From assembly GCA_037043015.1 (NCBI GenBank), contig CM073324.1, positions 25,374,097 through 25,438,096 of the forward strand: DNA of 64,000 nt, read 5' to 3'. The stretch is from Bryum argenteum (lineage: Eukaryota; Streptophyta; Bryopsida; Bryales; Bryaceae). The position numbers were made by a program, and so were the translations under genes. Shown one piece after another: positions 36,850 through 49,367 of the stretch. The number at the start of each line of letters is the position of its first letter. Position 1 is the first letter of the stretch. The notes beneath the pieces are model-generated. The model worked only from the letters and a program-made list of their open reading frames with translations. It searched no databases and was not told where the DNA came from.

Positions 36850-39800
36850 CCCTCTCTATTACCCCAATACGACACCAATACGACTGTAAGAGTCTAGCTG
36901 TCAAAACAAGCAAAAACTACAAAAGAAATATATTGATCCAAGACTTAGGTTTACAATGAATAAGAGTCTCTTATATACTAATCTCTTGGCTCAATCAAGC
37001 GAGGCTATACTTTAGCTCTCTTCGCCGAGGCTATACTTTAGCTCTCTTGCCAAGTTCTATTTATAAAATTAATAGCGAGTGAACATCCGAGCTTATCAAC
37101 GAGGCCTTGGCCCATGACAAATGCCTCCTCCTCCTCCTCCTCATGTGCTGATGAATTAACAAGTGTCATACAAGAGAATGTGCCCAAGGAATATCAAGAT
37201 GCACGCGCGCAAACAAGCGCTCGTAATCGTCTAAGGCCATGACATTTTGTAATTGGCAAACAGGTTCCCAAAGAGGCTCCGGCCATCCTCGTCCACTTTA
37301 CAAGTAGTTGCCAACCGCGCCCACGACGTCGATGTTGCAACACTCTTTCAACAGCATACTCGTCCTCGCTAGTGGATGCCTCGTAAGCGGGATTGCTCAA
37401 AACAACACCGGACTCATTATCATGAGGTAGTTGGGAAGGCAACGGATCCTCACCGCCCTTCTTCACTAAACTCACATGAAAAACAAGATGAATACCGACG
37501 GTGTATTCAAACGAACCGCATGTGTACCTCGCGCACTCCAATACACGATAAGGAAGAGCAATCCAATCAAGCTTCTTGATTGGCGGGGCGTGTTGATGTT
37601 CTTCAACTTCAACCACACACGATCACCCGGACGAAAATCCTCGGCCACCGAGCGTCGTGTATTTGACTGACGTTCTTGAGTCTCTTGCGCAATGGCCATT
37701 GCCGTTGTTGCCAGTTTACTTGAATTACGCCAGTGTTCAACAAGCTTGCGTCCTTTTTCCGCCGGTGACAACGAAGAACCTGCCTCCTCGGGTATAGTAA
37801 TATTCATGACCGAATGATGATAACCGTGAGTCATAAAAATGCGACATACCTATAGATCGCGACACACGATTATTCAACGCCATCATCGCGATCGGCAAAT
37901 CGAAAAGCCCAATCTTCTTGCTCAAATGTCGTGAAAATACGAAGATATGTTTCAAGCTCTTGATTCGCCTCTCTCTTGCACCATCTGTCTCCGGATGGAA
38001 AGTCGACGACAACCGACGCGTAATCTTCATCAATCTGCATACTTCGCCCAAAATGACTAACAAATTGACTACCACGATCCGACACAATTGCTGCGGGCAA
38101 TCCGTGATCTTGAAAAACTTGCTCTAAAAGTTTGTGAGCCACATCAAGTGCACGAATTGTCTTCATAGGCACACAAGAATGATAGATTTGGACAAACGGT
38201 CCATCACAACCATGATATTTGTACGATGTTGTTTGGTGCCAATCCGGTAATAAAATCAATGGAGAGCTCGGTCAAATCCGTGCGGAATTGGCAAAGGTTT
38301 TAGCAACCCTCGCTTCGCCTCCCGCCAAATCTTCGATTTTCCACACACGCTGCGCCTCCGTCTAAATCTCCGAACATCTTGTGTCAACCTGCGCCACGAT
38401 ATTCACGCGCAATCAAGTCACGCGTGCACTCACGACCTGGATGTCCCGCTAGTGGTGAATCATGAGTAGATTGGATCAAACGCGTCCGAAGAGGTTCGTG
38501 CGCCGAATCCATATTCGTCCCACGCCAACGCAATCGATGACCAATCTACGTAACACTCACTAATCGTGATAGGTAAGCCCCATTCTTTAGGTAGTCGGCG
38601 CCACCATCCATAACCGCCTTTCGCATCTTCCAATAACGATGATTTGTTTGCGGCGGGCAACATCCCATAATGCAATCATCTCTCTGCGTCAATAAATGGA
38701 CATATGGGATGCGGGGTCATTATCGACTCAGAAGCGAGCCTCTTTTCTCTCGAATCGCATCACCATCTCGTGATCCATGCAGTTTAGCGACAACCTTCAA
38801 AGCGCCATCATCTCCGTCCAAAAGTCGATGATATCGATCCACGATTCGATCATCATCTCGCGTGTTGGAAGATCTTGTTCCCGACGAGAAAGTGCATCCG
38901 ATTGAACTTGATCCTTGCCAGGCTTGTGCACGATCTCAAAGTCAAAATCATTCAACTCGTAGGCCCAACGCATTTGCCTCTCGCTCAAATGTTGCTTCTT
39001 CCGAAAATAAGCCAAATTGCGATGGTGGTCCAAACTCACTTCAAAATGTTGGCCAACAAGTAATGTACGCCACTCGCGGATGCAATGTACAAATCGCTAG
39101 CATTTCCTTGTCATGAATCGGATAATTGGACTCCACCTGACCGTGTTTTCTTGAGAAATAAGCAACCGCATACCAAAGTCCGTCCACCTTTTGCATTAAG
39201 GTGCCACCAACAAAGATAACCAGAGGAATCACATTCAATGGTTGTTTCCAAACCTGGAGTCCATTTAACGAAGCACGGTGCATGAATTAATGCCTCCTTC
39301 AATCGATCAAAGGCATGTTGACATTTCGATGTCCAATGGAAAGGTTGATCTTTCCGCGTTAGTCGAGTAAGAGGTTACGCAATGTTAGAATATCCATCTA
39401 TGAAATGTCGATAATAATTGCGAAAACCTAAAAATCCACGAACTCCTTTCACTTTTGTTGGCGGCTCCCATTGACGAATTGCCTCAAGTTTTGGTGGATC
39501 ACCGCAAACCCCAACCGTCTTCACCAAATATCCAAGATACTTAATAGTGCCGCTTAAAACTCGCTCTTATCAAAATCAAGTTGAAGCCTGCGTTAGCAAG
39601 CTTACAGATGATCCTCGAGAATCGCATCACGATGTTCTTTTTGAGTATCACTATAGATCACCACGTCATCAATATATGCGAGCAAAGATATATCCAATTA
39701 AATCGCGAAGATCCAATTGATATATCGCTGAAAAAAGTTGCAGTGCGCCGCGCCACGGTCAAAACGGTGTGACCAACCACCATATAAGCCAAAGCGTGTT

Positions 39801-41040
39801 TTGAACGCCGTCTTCCACTCGTCACCGTCTTTCACACGTATCCGATGAAAACGCAGAGATTACATCAACCTTGGAGATATATTTGGCCGCAAAGAATGGA
39901 TCTTAACATCTCATCAATGCGCGGAATCGGATAGCCGTCCTTCCGACTCATCTCGTTCAATCGCCGATAGTCAACACGTAATCGCAATCCTCCGCCAGGT
40001 TTCTTCACAAAATATGACCGGAGTTGCTGCAAGTGAATTACTTACGCGAATAAATCCATTATCCAACAACTCCGTAAGGGTCTTGCGCAAAACTAATAAT
40101 TGATCCTTGGACATCCGATACAATGCATGGCGGGGATGTCATCATTAGTCTTCCTTCAATAAGATTGATCTCGTGATCAACCCCTTTCCTATCTTGGGGG
40201 GCGAACGACTTTGTCTTGTCGATTAAAAGCGTCAATAATCGGCATGAGCGGGGGGGGAGCATGTTGTGCGGGTCCCTATCACCTTCATTTGTAGTGCCCT
40301 GGATGTCAACCAAGTTCGGCACTAAAAACCTCTACTTGGTTCACCGCTTCTCTGCAAAGTTTGAATCATCGATGCACGTATCTCTTGCATTGGCTCCAAC
40401 GTAATCGGTCGAGTCTTGAGAATCATCTTGAAAGGTTTTCGAATGCAAACCTCTTCTTTAGCAAGGTCGAACACTTGCATCATGTCGCTCCATCCAACCT
40501 TTTCCCAAGATTATATCATCTATCCGTCTCCGGAATAACATAGGCAACAATCCTCTCCTCCATACCATCAATATCGGCCATAAAATTTGCAATTTGGCAA
40601 ATCATAGGCCGCTTCTTCATTGTCGTAATTTGCTCCAAAGATCTAGGTTGAATAGATGACGATCCAACCCTCTCCGTCGAACAAATTGTTCGATACGATT
40701 CTGCAAAGCATTGGCATCCGTAATCACACAAAGCACGAGTAGATATAGTTGAGTTTATTAAAACATCAACATATATACACCCCGTGTCTAAGTTGTCTCC
40801 TAGATTCTTCAACTTTGACAACTCCGCTCCCACGCCTCCGATCGAGTCTTATGCCGGAAGCTGCTCGTTTTTCCGACTCTACATCAGAGTCACAACTCTC
40901 CATCTCTTTGACCTCCTCTATCTTGACATTGCTCTTCTTTCTCACTGCGCGTACTATCGAAGTTTTGTCCGCGCTTTCTTTCTTCTTCAAAACTTTGTAA
41001 ACTATTGCTACGTCTGGAAAGTCAAAAACCAAAGATGATG
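36850..41040 (-). mobile_element. Ty3/Gypsy chromovirus fossil
   Basis: A degraded LTR-retrotransposon remnant on the minus strand. Recognisable parts in order are a retropepsin-like region (about 40.5-40.85 kb), reverse transcriptase (about 39.4-40.1 kb), RNase H (about 38.8-39.3 kb), integrase (about 37.7-38.4 kb) and a C-terminal chromodomain (about 37.2-37.4 kb), which places it among chromoviruses. No gag and no matching pair of long terminal repeats was recognised, so the 5' part is missing and the edges are approximate. It is thoroughly broken, with well over ten disruptions, and therefore old. It is nested inside the large DNA transposon. Confidence 0.85.
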
Positions 41041-42827
41041 CTATGCGAGTATGAAATGTGCATTTGAATTATTTTAAAGGTTTGAAAGAAAAAGTCTTGA
41101 TCAGTGTTGGAGAAAATCTCGAAAACTATTTCTGGTTTTGAAAATTTAGTAGGACTAGGTGTGGAAGAGTTTGAAAAATGGGGATAATGAACGATGAACT
41201 TTGGTTTCTACAAGGTCTTTCCATCAAACACAAGCATGAGTTCAGTAGACCACCTAGTTGATAGTATGTAAGAATATTGTCATTGACTTGCCATCTAGAA
41301 TGTAGCTCTAGTAACTTTGATGTAGAAACAATTATAGTATAAGTACTGAATCAGGCGGTATTGTACCCAAATAGATATTAGCATATGGATACTATAAACA
41401 ATCTAGTTGTTAACAAACCACCATGTGGTGTAGATTGAAAAGTATACGATATCATAGAATGAAAAAATCTTAAATTATTTGAAATAACTTCAAAAATTTA
41501 CAAATAATATCATATCAAAAGAATAATAGTATCTATAGCATAGTTACAAAGTAAGTACTTGTTACCATATTGTATAAAATGAGTGTTTGACAATGAAGTA
41601 GAATAATCGAGAAAAATGACATTCATTCAAAATTGAATGCTTTGTTGCATGTCTTCTTGTTTTCTTGAGAAAGGTTGTCGAGGGTTTAATTAAGGGTTGT
41701 CACGAGGTTTATGTTGAAGGTTGTGTTGAAGGTTGTATCAAGGATTGTCGTTAAGTTAGAGTTGCAAAAGAAAAGCTTTCCAAACAATCTTGTGATTGAG
41801 GTAAAAGGCTCTAGTTGTTGAAGTAGTTGTAAAGCCATCTCTATTAGGTCGTGGCGCTTTTGAATTTAGGTGGTGGGGTTCAATGTTGATTTTGATATTA
41901 AAGGTTTCTTACAAATAGAAGCATTTTAAAATCATTTGGAAATTGTTGTTCTATGCATGCACTCAGGATAGGGATCAACATTCGTATATAGAGACATGAT
42001 TAACCAAACCAAGTCGATGAGTTTGCTAGCTTAAGATAAGTCTAGGAAGATAGCAATTGCATGTTTTGATTGTTGAATTAGTCTTGATGTTATTGATTTG
42101 TTATTAATAGCAAAGTCTTTTCATAACTACTGTACAAATATGGTGTGTGTAATAGCACGAGATAAGATATAAGAGTGTGTAAAAGTTGAAATTCTTGAAA
42201 AAAGCTATTTATTCGAAAGTGAAATTGTTTATGTATCATAGTAGTTGCCGTTATATTTGTAAGTTATTTAGAATATATTGTATGTTTGTATTTTGTACCA
42301 GATAACTTGGGATAATAGATGGAGTAAGAGAAGATATACACAAGAAGACCATTATTAAATCAAAATGAGTTTATGCAAAACCGAATTTCTAATATTCAAC
42401 TTGAGTATGTTGCTATGACATGAGTATATAAGACATTCACCGCCATTTATATGGACGTGTATATAAGAGAAGAATTACACAATTTTTTTTAATATGCTAC
42501 ACCTAATTTCTACCGTTAAAAATAAACATATATGTATAATAAAACTGTCATGGGTTGAGGCGTAGTTGCAAGCTCGGATGTACACTCGCTAGATAGAGTT
42601 CAATTAAACTTAATGTAAAAGCTAAGTATTGGTTAAGTAAGGTAAAAGCTATACAAAATAAAAGATATTAGTATATAAGTAATTACTTAATTATTATAAA
42701 CCTAATTACTTGATTAATATCATTTTCCTTTGTATATGATTTTTTTGACATCTATACTCTTACAAAAATTGAAGATTTTGATTGTATCCGTTATTGCATG
42801 TTTAAATTCAGGTTTGAGTTTCAAAGA
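41041..42827. other. AT-rich spacer before the plus-strand transposon gene
   Basis: Strongly AT-rich with GGTTGT-type short repeats at 41.66-41.76 kb. The end nearest 42.8 kb is the probable promoter of the plus-strand transposon gene. No other feature was recognised. Confidence 0.4.
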
Positions 42828-45800
42828 CTGCACCATGGAAGAAACTGTTCTTCAAATGCCGTGGATTCAGCATGGTTGGTGGTTGACTGCGGAAGATGCC
42901 AACAAAGTGGTATTATGGATAACAATATATCCAGTTATCCAGGGACATCACGTAACGGCATTGGGGAAGAGATTTGGCGAGGTCACTAATATACGAACCC
43001 TTCCTTCGCACAAGATATATATCACTTGCAAATCGGAACTCGGTTGTGAATCGCAGCCAACACTACTCTCGAAGAGGTTGATTTTTAAACCGGTTCCGGC
43101 AATACTGCTCAAAACGCCACGATTGCTGAATCACGTTGATGCTGTGAAGAGAGGTTGGACATCTACAATTCTACACATCCGGAAGTGCGTGTTGCTCGGC
43201 GGAAGAATGTTGACGCATGCATTGGACTATCACAAGAGCAGAAGATGCATCTTACGAGGCTCATGAAGGATCATACAGAGTTTGAGGCGTTAAAAGCGGT
43301 GAACCCGGTCCAAGCAGCCACCCAGGGAGCTCCGGCAGTGCCAACCGAGGCCGATCCTATTTTCCGAGTATTTGCGAAGCCGCACAGCTTGGATTATAAG
43401 TCATCATCAGATTCAAGTATTCCTGAAGCGAGTTTGCAAGAAGCGTCTTAAGAACAACCAGTGGCACGAGTTGCTAATGTTGAAAGAAATTGTCATCCTA
43501 CCAATGGTGAAGCACGTGGTCGCCCTTCGAAGCGGGCTAGGGGTGCCTCCCAAAATACAGCGTCTACCTCCCATGATCAGCCAAATGGCTCTAATGCCGC
43601 TATTAAAATGTCGTTTGGAAGAAGTTCATCATTACGTGGAGGAAGGAGCCGGATGACAGGCCGTGGCGAGACTGTTGTTGAAGATGGGACGCCCGGATCG
43701 GTAGTTGTACCAGATGCAACCGGTGGAGGTTCGGTCGGAAGGGGATCTACAAGCCGGATACATCATGTCTTTCGTACGGGCCGAGGATCATCCCAAAGGC
43801 AGGAGAGGCCTTCAACATCAACAGCAGGAGCTTCAGTGCACATATCACCAGTGGATGATGAGTCACTGTACTATTCAGATGAGGATGCCAATCGACGAGA
43901 CAAATATGCAGCTGTTATCCCCGGTGTTGCACCACTCCGATTTGTGAATGCCCCTGTGCCGACAAGAGCGGATATTGCAAAAGGATCATTATGGGGAGAG
44001 ATTGAGTTCTATGCCCATATTGATAATATTATTGCGCCGAGGAATCCTGATACAAATCATCGTTTGTTATCGGAGAAGAGGGTGGGGGAAGTTTACAACA
44101 TGCTACACGATCATCTCAAGAGGAATGAAGTGGCCAAGCTAGTACTTCGTCCAGTGAAATACATTATCCATAAGACATTGGATAATAGTCACGTTCAGAT
44201 GGAGCGAGTGTCATTTCCGACCGAAGGTACCGCACAAGAATTCACACGAGTATATAACTTGTACGCTCCCACATCTGGACACGACAACGAGGCTTCTAAG
44301 ATCACGTGGCTGCAGGAGCATATCATTTGGGAGTCTGTCGATGGTCAACATGTTGTAGCTGCCTGTAAGCTCGCACAGGAGCATTACAGGACAGGGAAGC
44401 TCAACCGATTTGAGTACGAGTCTACTTTCATGAAGTGGAAGTCATCTTTTGTGGTTTTTGATGATCCGATCACATACATTTTGAAGTCAGTACGGCTCAA
44501 CATGGCGGCTCATGCGGGAAAACACCTTTCTACGATGTCTCAAGATCTGAAAAAGCTTCGAGAGATATGGGAATACTACGGAAGGCCAAATAGTTTGATT
44601 CGCGCGGACGACGCTCAGAGAGCACGAGCTTTGGTGGCTGCAGCTAGCGCTGTCCAGAGGATATCCAAAGATGATGAAATTGTCACTACGAAGACGTTGG
44701 CATCTAGGTTGGTGAACTTGACGCATCAGGCTTGGAATCCAAGTGACGAATGCTTTGAAGGTATTCTTCAAGTATGCAAAGACTATGAGAATGGCTTTCT
44801 CTTTCATAGCAACGCTGATGAGACTAGATGGAAAGAGTTGGCTCACAAGAAGGACCTTGATGATACTGTGGATACACGGCCAAATCGATTGCGGATGACT
44901 CCTCAATGGTTTAAGCCATTGACTAGGATTCCAGATTCCTTATATTTAGGCATTATAAAGTCGTGCGCAGCAAAGACTGTACAAGCGGATGGTACTAGAC
45001 CCACTCAGAAATATTACTTTGATGGGGTTGAAGTAAAGGATCCGAAGTCGCAAACTCTTTCCGGCGCGGTGGAGCGGATCATGGGCAGAGAAGCGGTCAA
45101 GAATATGGTTCGTTATTTGATGGTGGAAAATGGGGTGGCGTCACCAAGATCCACGGAGGAGTTTTTTGTCTTATCCGTATCAAAATATTTTCCCGGGGGG
45201 CTAGAGCAACTCCAAGATTTTGGCACGTTACTGAATCCGATTATGAAGACCAAGTGGGCCGCTCCAGATGTGAAGAATGTGTCTGAACTCAATGATATAC
45301 GTGACCTCATTCCTGCAATCATCAGCAACCATTTTAAGGATGTTGGACAAGGAGGGGTCGGCTACTATACCCCACCTGTACCCGAAGATCTACTGAGCGC
45401 ACAAACCTGGGAGTGGAAGATGAATATCAAGTTACTAGGCGATAATGATGCAGACACTCTTCTTGTTCGATATAAGAGAGGGCTATTCCGTCGAGATATT
45501 GTTTTACTCAAGCAGTGATACCTATGGGTTATAGATTGTCGCCGTGGTGGAGGTCGATACGGAGACAGTGTCTGGTCTGATGACCAGTACGGGAAAATCG
45601 TTGAGCAATTGAAGTTATGGATGTCAAACATCGACCGATGGAATGTCGTGTTTTTGCTTCCGCCTGGCGTTTACTACACGGCGGAAATGTTGGTGAAGTT
45701 CAAGCTTCCGGTAGATTGCTCTTATCTTCGGGGATGTTGGACCTTCCGGTATACTCCGAAGGATTATGCACAGAACATCAAAGAGGCCGGCTCTTTTATT

Positions 45801-46601
45801 CAGACGGTGGAAGCTACCGGCGACGTTCTTATTTACCTACATCATCCTACCAATTCAACAGCGAAGTTGAATGTTGTACCTTCCTTGTATGACAATACGG
45901 AATCTAAGTACGAACGCTTAGGTTTCAACATAAGAAGGCCACGGGACCGTACACCGGCATCCTCCAGTTCTCCGGCACCAGGTGGCGGTCATGAAGATGA
46001 TGAAGAAGTGGCAACAGAAGAGGGAGATGGAGGGGCCGATTTTACGGTATCGGAATACAATTCAGTACCAGAACCGGAACCTGAAGGACCGCCGACTGAA
46101 TTCCATACATCGACCGTTGTTCCATCAACACCTCAATCTGAGGTTGTAGCGAGTGAGAGGACACTACGAATGGATACGAATGACAAAGAGAATATAGAGG
46201 ACGACAACAGAGTTTCACAGACCCAAGAAGATGATTATTCTATTGGGATAGAAGGGGGTGATCATACTCTTGATCATTTTCACGTCATGCAGAGATTGGT
46301 TGGAAGGTCGTCTGGAGAGACTCTTATGGAGCAAGGATCTATGATGCAGGGCAAATACGACGGGACTCAGTCAACTGGCGATGCCTCTTTCCAAGAGACC
46401 TTTGGTTCAGGATATTTGTTCAGAGATGGCTTCTACTTTGATGCAGATGGAATAAGACACGTAAGGAGAGGAGAGTCTGGTAACTATACATATGAACAGC
46501 ACACAACTATTGGCACATCAGATGGATCAGTGCCCGATGAAATGGTGGATGCTATGGTAGAGAACGCGATGAGCCATGCGACTGGCCTTTCATCTTTGTA
46601 G
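42828..46601 (+). CDS. Long unknown protein carried by the large transposon, broken
   Basis: Open stretches in three frames follow one another without plausible introns: about 42828-43150 (MEETVLQMPWIQHGWW...), 43155-43451 and 43461-46601. The last is one frame of 1046 codons interrupted by a single TGA at 45516, after which the same frame continues naturally. The protein would exceed 1200 residues. It starts with an Arg/Gly/Ser-rich disordered part, then a large helical region (43.9-45.4 kb) containing VGEVYNMLHDHLKRNEVAKL and TYILKSVRLNMAAHAGKHL. Next is a compact segment (45.5-45.95 kb) with VIDCRRGGGRYGDSVWSDDQ and VVFLLPPGVYYTAEML, and last a disordered acidic tail. The compact segment is reminiscent of a Rossmann-type methyltransferase but lacks a clear DPPW motif, so I do not assign a function. 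It is the head-to-head partner of the transposase candidate. Two frame changes and one stop suggest it is no longer functional. Confidence 0.5.
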
Positions 46602-47153
46602 ATAAATATTCTGATCAATGTCTAAGAGGTGTGCATTTGTTTGGCACGGTAGAATATAATAGAGTGATTGAAATGTTGGTTTGTATTTACGACATTTAGA
46701 TTATTATATAAGTATTATATGTTGTTGATGTCTATGTTCCTCGTGAATTTTATTGTACATCAAGAGGTTGTACACTTTGAATATGGTTGGCGTATAGTAG
46801 ACGAATCATGTTGTCACTTTAAACCGAGATAATTTATGGTTCAATAAAAGTCCAAAATAAACATTGTATGTACATTGAATGCAAATACGGACAAACAATA
46901 CGTGATTATTATTGTAGTTATGTAGACCAAAAGATACTGGAATTAAAGTGATGATGTATGTTCATTGGATAATTATATTATAATCACATAGTTTTCCAAT
47001 AGCCGTGAAAGTTCAAAGATGTTAGTTTTCAATGTTACAGGTCTTACAGTATAACCAGAATATAGAGTCCATTGCAAATTTCAATCTAGAAGATTCAAAA
47101 AATAAATAGGATGGATAATTTTTTTTAATTGCATGCCAAAATGTGCACTTGCC
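46602..47153. other. 3' flank of the transposon's plus-strand gene
   Basis: AT-rich sequence between the stop codon and the right inverted repeat. GTGCACTT-like motifs appear just before the terminus (47143-47150). No gene was seen. Confidence 0.4.
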
Positions 47154-47180
47154 CAAGTGCGTAATTGCTTAATTGTGTGT
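47154..47180 (-). repeat. Right inverted terminal repeat of the large transposon
   Basis: The complement of this stretch matches 29887-29913 at 24 of 27 positions (core AATTAAGCAATT and GCACTTG). Confidence 0.5.
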
Positions 47181-47625
47181 TATGACATATCATATGTGAG
47201 AAGAAGCTTTGTACACAATCAATGGATGAGTAAGCACAATTAGTGTAAGCAATTTTTGTGCATGGTCGAAGTAAGTGGAAGTAGGAAATTTTGAGGGATT
47301 TTTCTACAATTTGCTCTAAGTCATAATTTTCAAAGTTAGAGAGAATTTGGTACTCTATGTACATTGACCTTTTTTCTCATAATTGGTTGGTTTATTGTGC
47401 CCCAATTTGACTCTATCAAAATCCACTCTATGAAGTAAATAAGCACAACACTTGTCACAATGATGAAGCTTAGTTAACATGAGATTTTAGAATAAAATTG
47501 CTAAAAGAGAACATATGTTATCTTGAACACTTGCTGCAAAAGAGCGAGAGTATCAACCCTAGTAAGGTAGATCTTTGGAAATTGAAGAATACCAATAATT
47601 GCCCGGGCACTATGTTTATTTACTT

Positions 47626-48602
47626 AGCCCCTAAACGTCCTTGGGGTATTTTTAGTCAAAAACTCATTTACAAAAAAAGTGATTTAGATGAAATAAAGAT
47701 AAGCTATTCAGATCTCAACCGTACAAACTTGTAATAGACTTGTAATAGATCACGTGGACCAAAACTTGACTCATGGAACCTCATAGATTGCGAGATCATA
47801 ACATATTAGTGCGCAAAACAGGCTACAAAATACCATCATTTCCACTTTGAAGTGAAAATACTACCAACATGAAATTTGCAATCAAAAAATCAGCAACTAG
47901 AAAGTTGTTCATCTTCATCTCAAAGACACTCTTGTACCAAAAAAATTCATTAAAAAAAAATCTTGGCTCAAGTAGTAGCCTTGTAGCTGTGAAAACTGCC
48001 AAAAATTTTACAAAGGAAAAATAGTCCAAAACTAGACCCCTCGCACTCAAATCCATGCCTTTTCTTCAATATATCCTCGATTGGGTCAAGGTTTCTACCA
48101 CTAAAAATAGACTATAATTGGAATCCATCCCAAAAAATAAAGTCAAAATCTAACTGTGGATGAAGGAGATCTAGCTCTTCAAAAATCATCCATTTTTTCA
48201 CTTTTTTCATCGTAGAAACATCATTGCAAAGCCAATACCAAAGTTATATAGATCAAAAAATTTCCAACTACAAAGTTGCTAGGATGCATCTAAATATCAA
48301 ACCTATGAAAAAAAAACATGAAAAAATATTTTAGATTTCACATAATTGGCTTGCAATGGTAAAACATGCCAAATGTTTGAAAACCCAAAAACAAAAGCTG
48401 CCTTCACTGAAATCCATGCCATTTATTCATACTTTATTCTATGAGTCTGCAATGTTTATTACATAAACGAGACTTGATTTGTGACCTAACCCAAGTGATT
48501 TCGTCAAAAACGGAGTTTGGATGAAGAAGTTATGGCTCTTCAAAGTTTCTGCCCTTCATCCAAAATGTCGTTTTTCGACACTAGGGACGTTTAGGGGTTA
48601 GA
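47626..48602 (+). mobile_element. Non-autonomous TIR element, family R, full-length copy 4
   Basis: About 975 bp bounded by imperfect inverted termini: TAGCCCCTAAACGTCC at the left and the complement of TAACCCCTAAACGTCC at the right, with 15 of 16 bases matching. The interior aligns with copies at 13.8, 15.35 and 24.76 kb. It contains an internal hairpin-like CACTTTGAAGTGAAAAT. There is no coding capacity, so it would depend on a transposase encoded elsewhere. The target duplication could not be fixed because the flanks are AT-rich. Confidence 0.65.
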
Positions 48603-49367
48603 GGTACATAACAACTTTGCAATCGAACTGACAACAAACATTGTATAGTACAATTTTAGAGTATCAATTATGACAATTAGCCATATGCAAGATGGTAGAG
48701 TTACTTTCCTTTATAACTAGAAGTTATAAGAACCAATATGTGTTAGAAATTTTGAAAACATTGTGACATAAATTTGTGTTAAGACTTAAGAGTTGTCAAC
48801 TTAAACGAAATTGATACTTTTTAACATGCTTTTGTGTCACCTTGCTCTATATATTTAACAAAAAATTAACTCTCACAGTCATGTGTCCAACCACCACACC
48901 AAGACTATATTGCATATTGGTATTCCTAAGGTATTAGCCTTAAAATAGCACCACTACATCTTTTTAAAATCTGAAAGACCTTGACATTCTCCATGAATGA
49001 AACTCTATGTAATAGAGAGATTTCACCACTATATCTACTCATGGTTTTTGGAAAATAATCAACTATGAAGTGTTTGTCTATAAGTAGCTTGTGTAAGAAT
49101 CTTATGTATCAAATGGAGGTGTTCTTTCAAAATTTACATGTATTTACATATCTTTTCTTCTACCACCTTTGAATTGTGGCAAACAAGAGCATCCAAGTTA
49201 TAGTACAATCAAATGGTGTACGCCGTGCTCAAAAGTCAAAAGTATTATTTATAATAAATCAATCAATAAAAATCAATTGATTACTAAAAATCAACTTATT
49301 TGCCGGTTGATTTTGATAAAGAATCAAGAGCTTATGCGACACACACAATACACATACATGACCTTAA
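48603..49367. other. AT-rich spacer
   Basis: Between the family R element and the channel gene's 3' end. A tandem AAAAATCAA motif lies near 49260-49300. No gene was recognised. Confidence 0.4.

Larger units (their letters stand above)
29887..47180. mobile_element. Large two-gene DNA transposon, decayed, with nested insertions
   Basis: The proposed unit is bounded by 27-bp inverted repeats, 29887-29913 and 47154-47180, that agree at 24 positions and share CAATTAAGCAATT and GCACTTG. Subterminal GTGCACTT motifs repeat just inside both ends. Within it a transposase-like gene runs left (33573-30383) and an unknown long gene runs right (42828-46601), head to head. The space between them is filled by palindromic and tandem repeats and a Ty3/Gypsy fossil. 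Without the insertions the element would be about 10 kb. I saw no clear target-site duplication, so the true tips may differ by some bases. Terminal repeats plus a DDE/RNase-H-like candidate make a cut-and-paste element the simplest reading; the family is probably the DUF7869-bearing group, related in style to KDZ elements. Confidence 0.5.
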
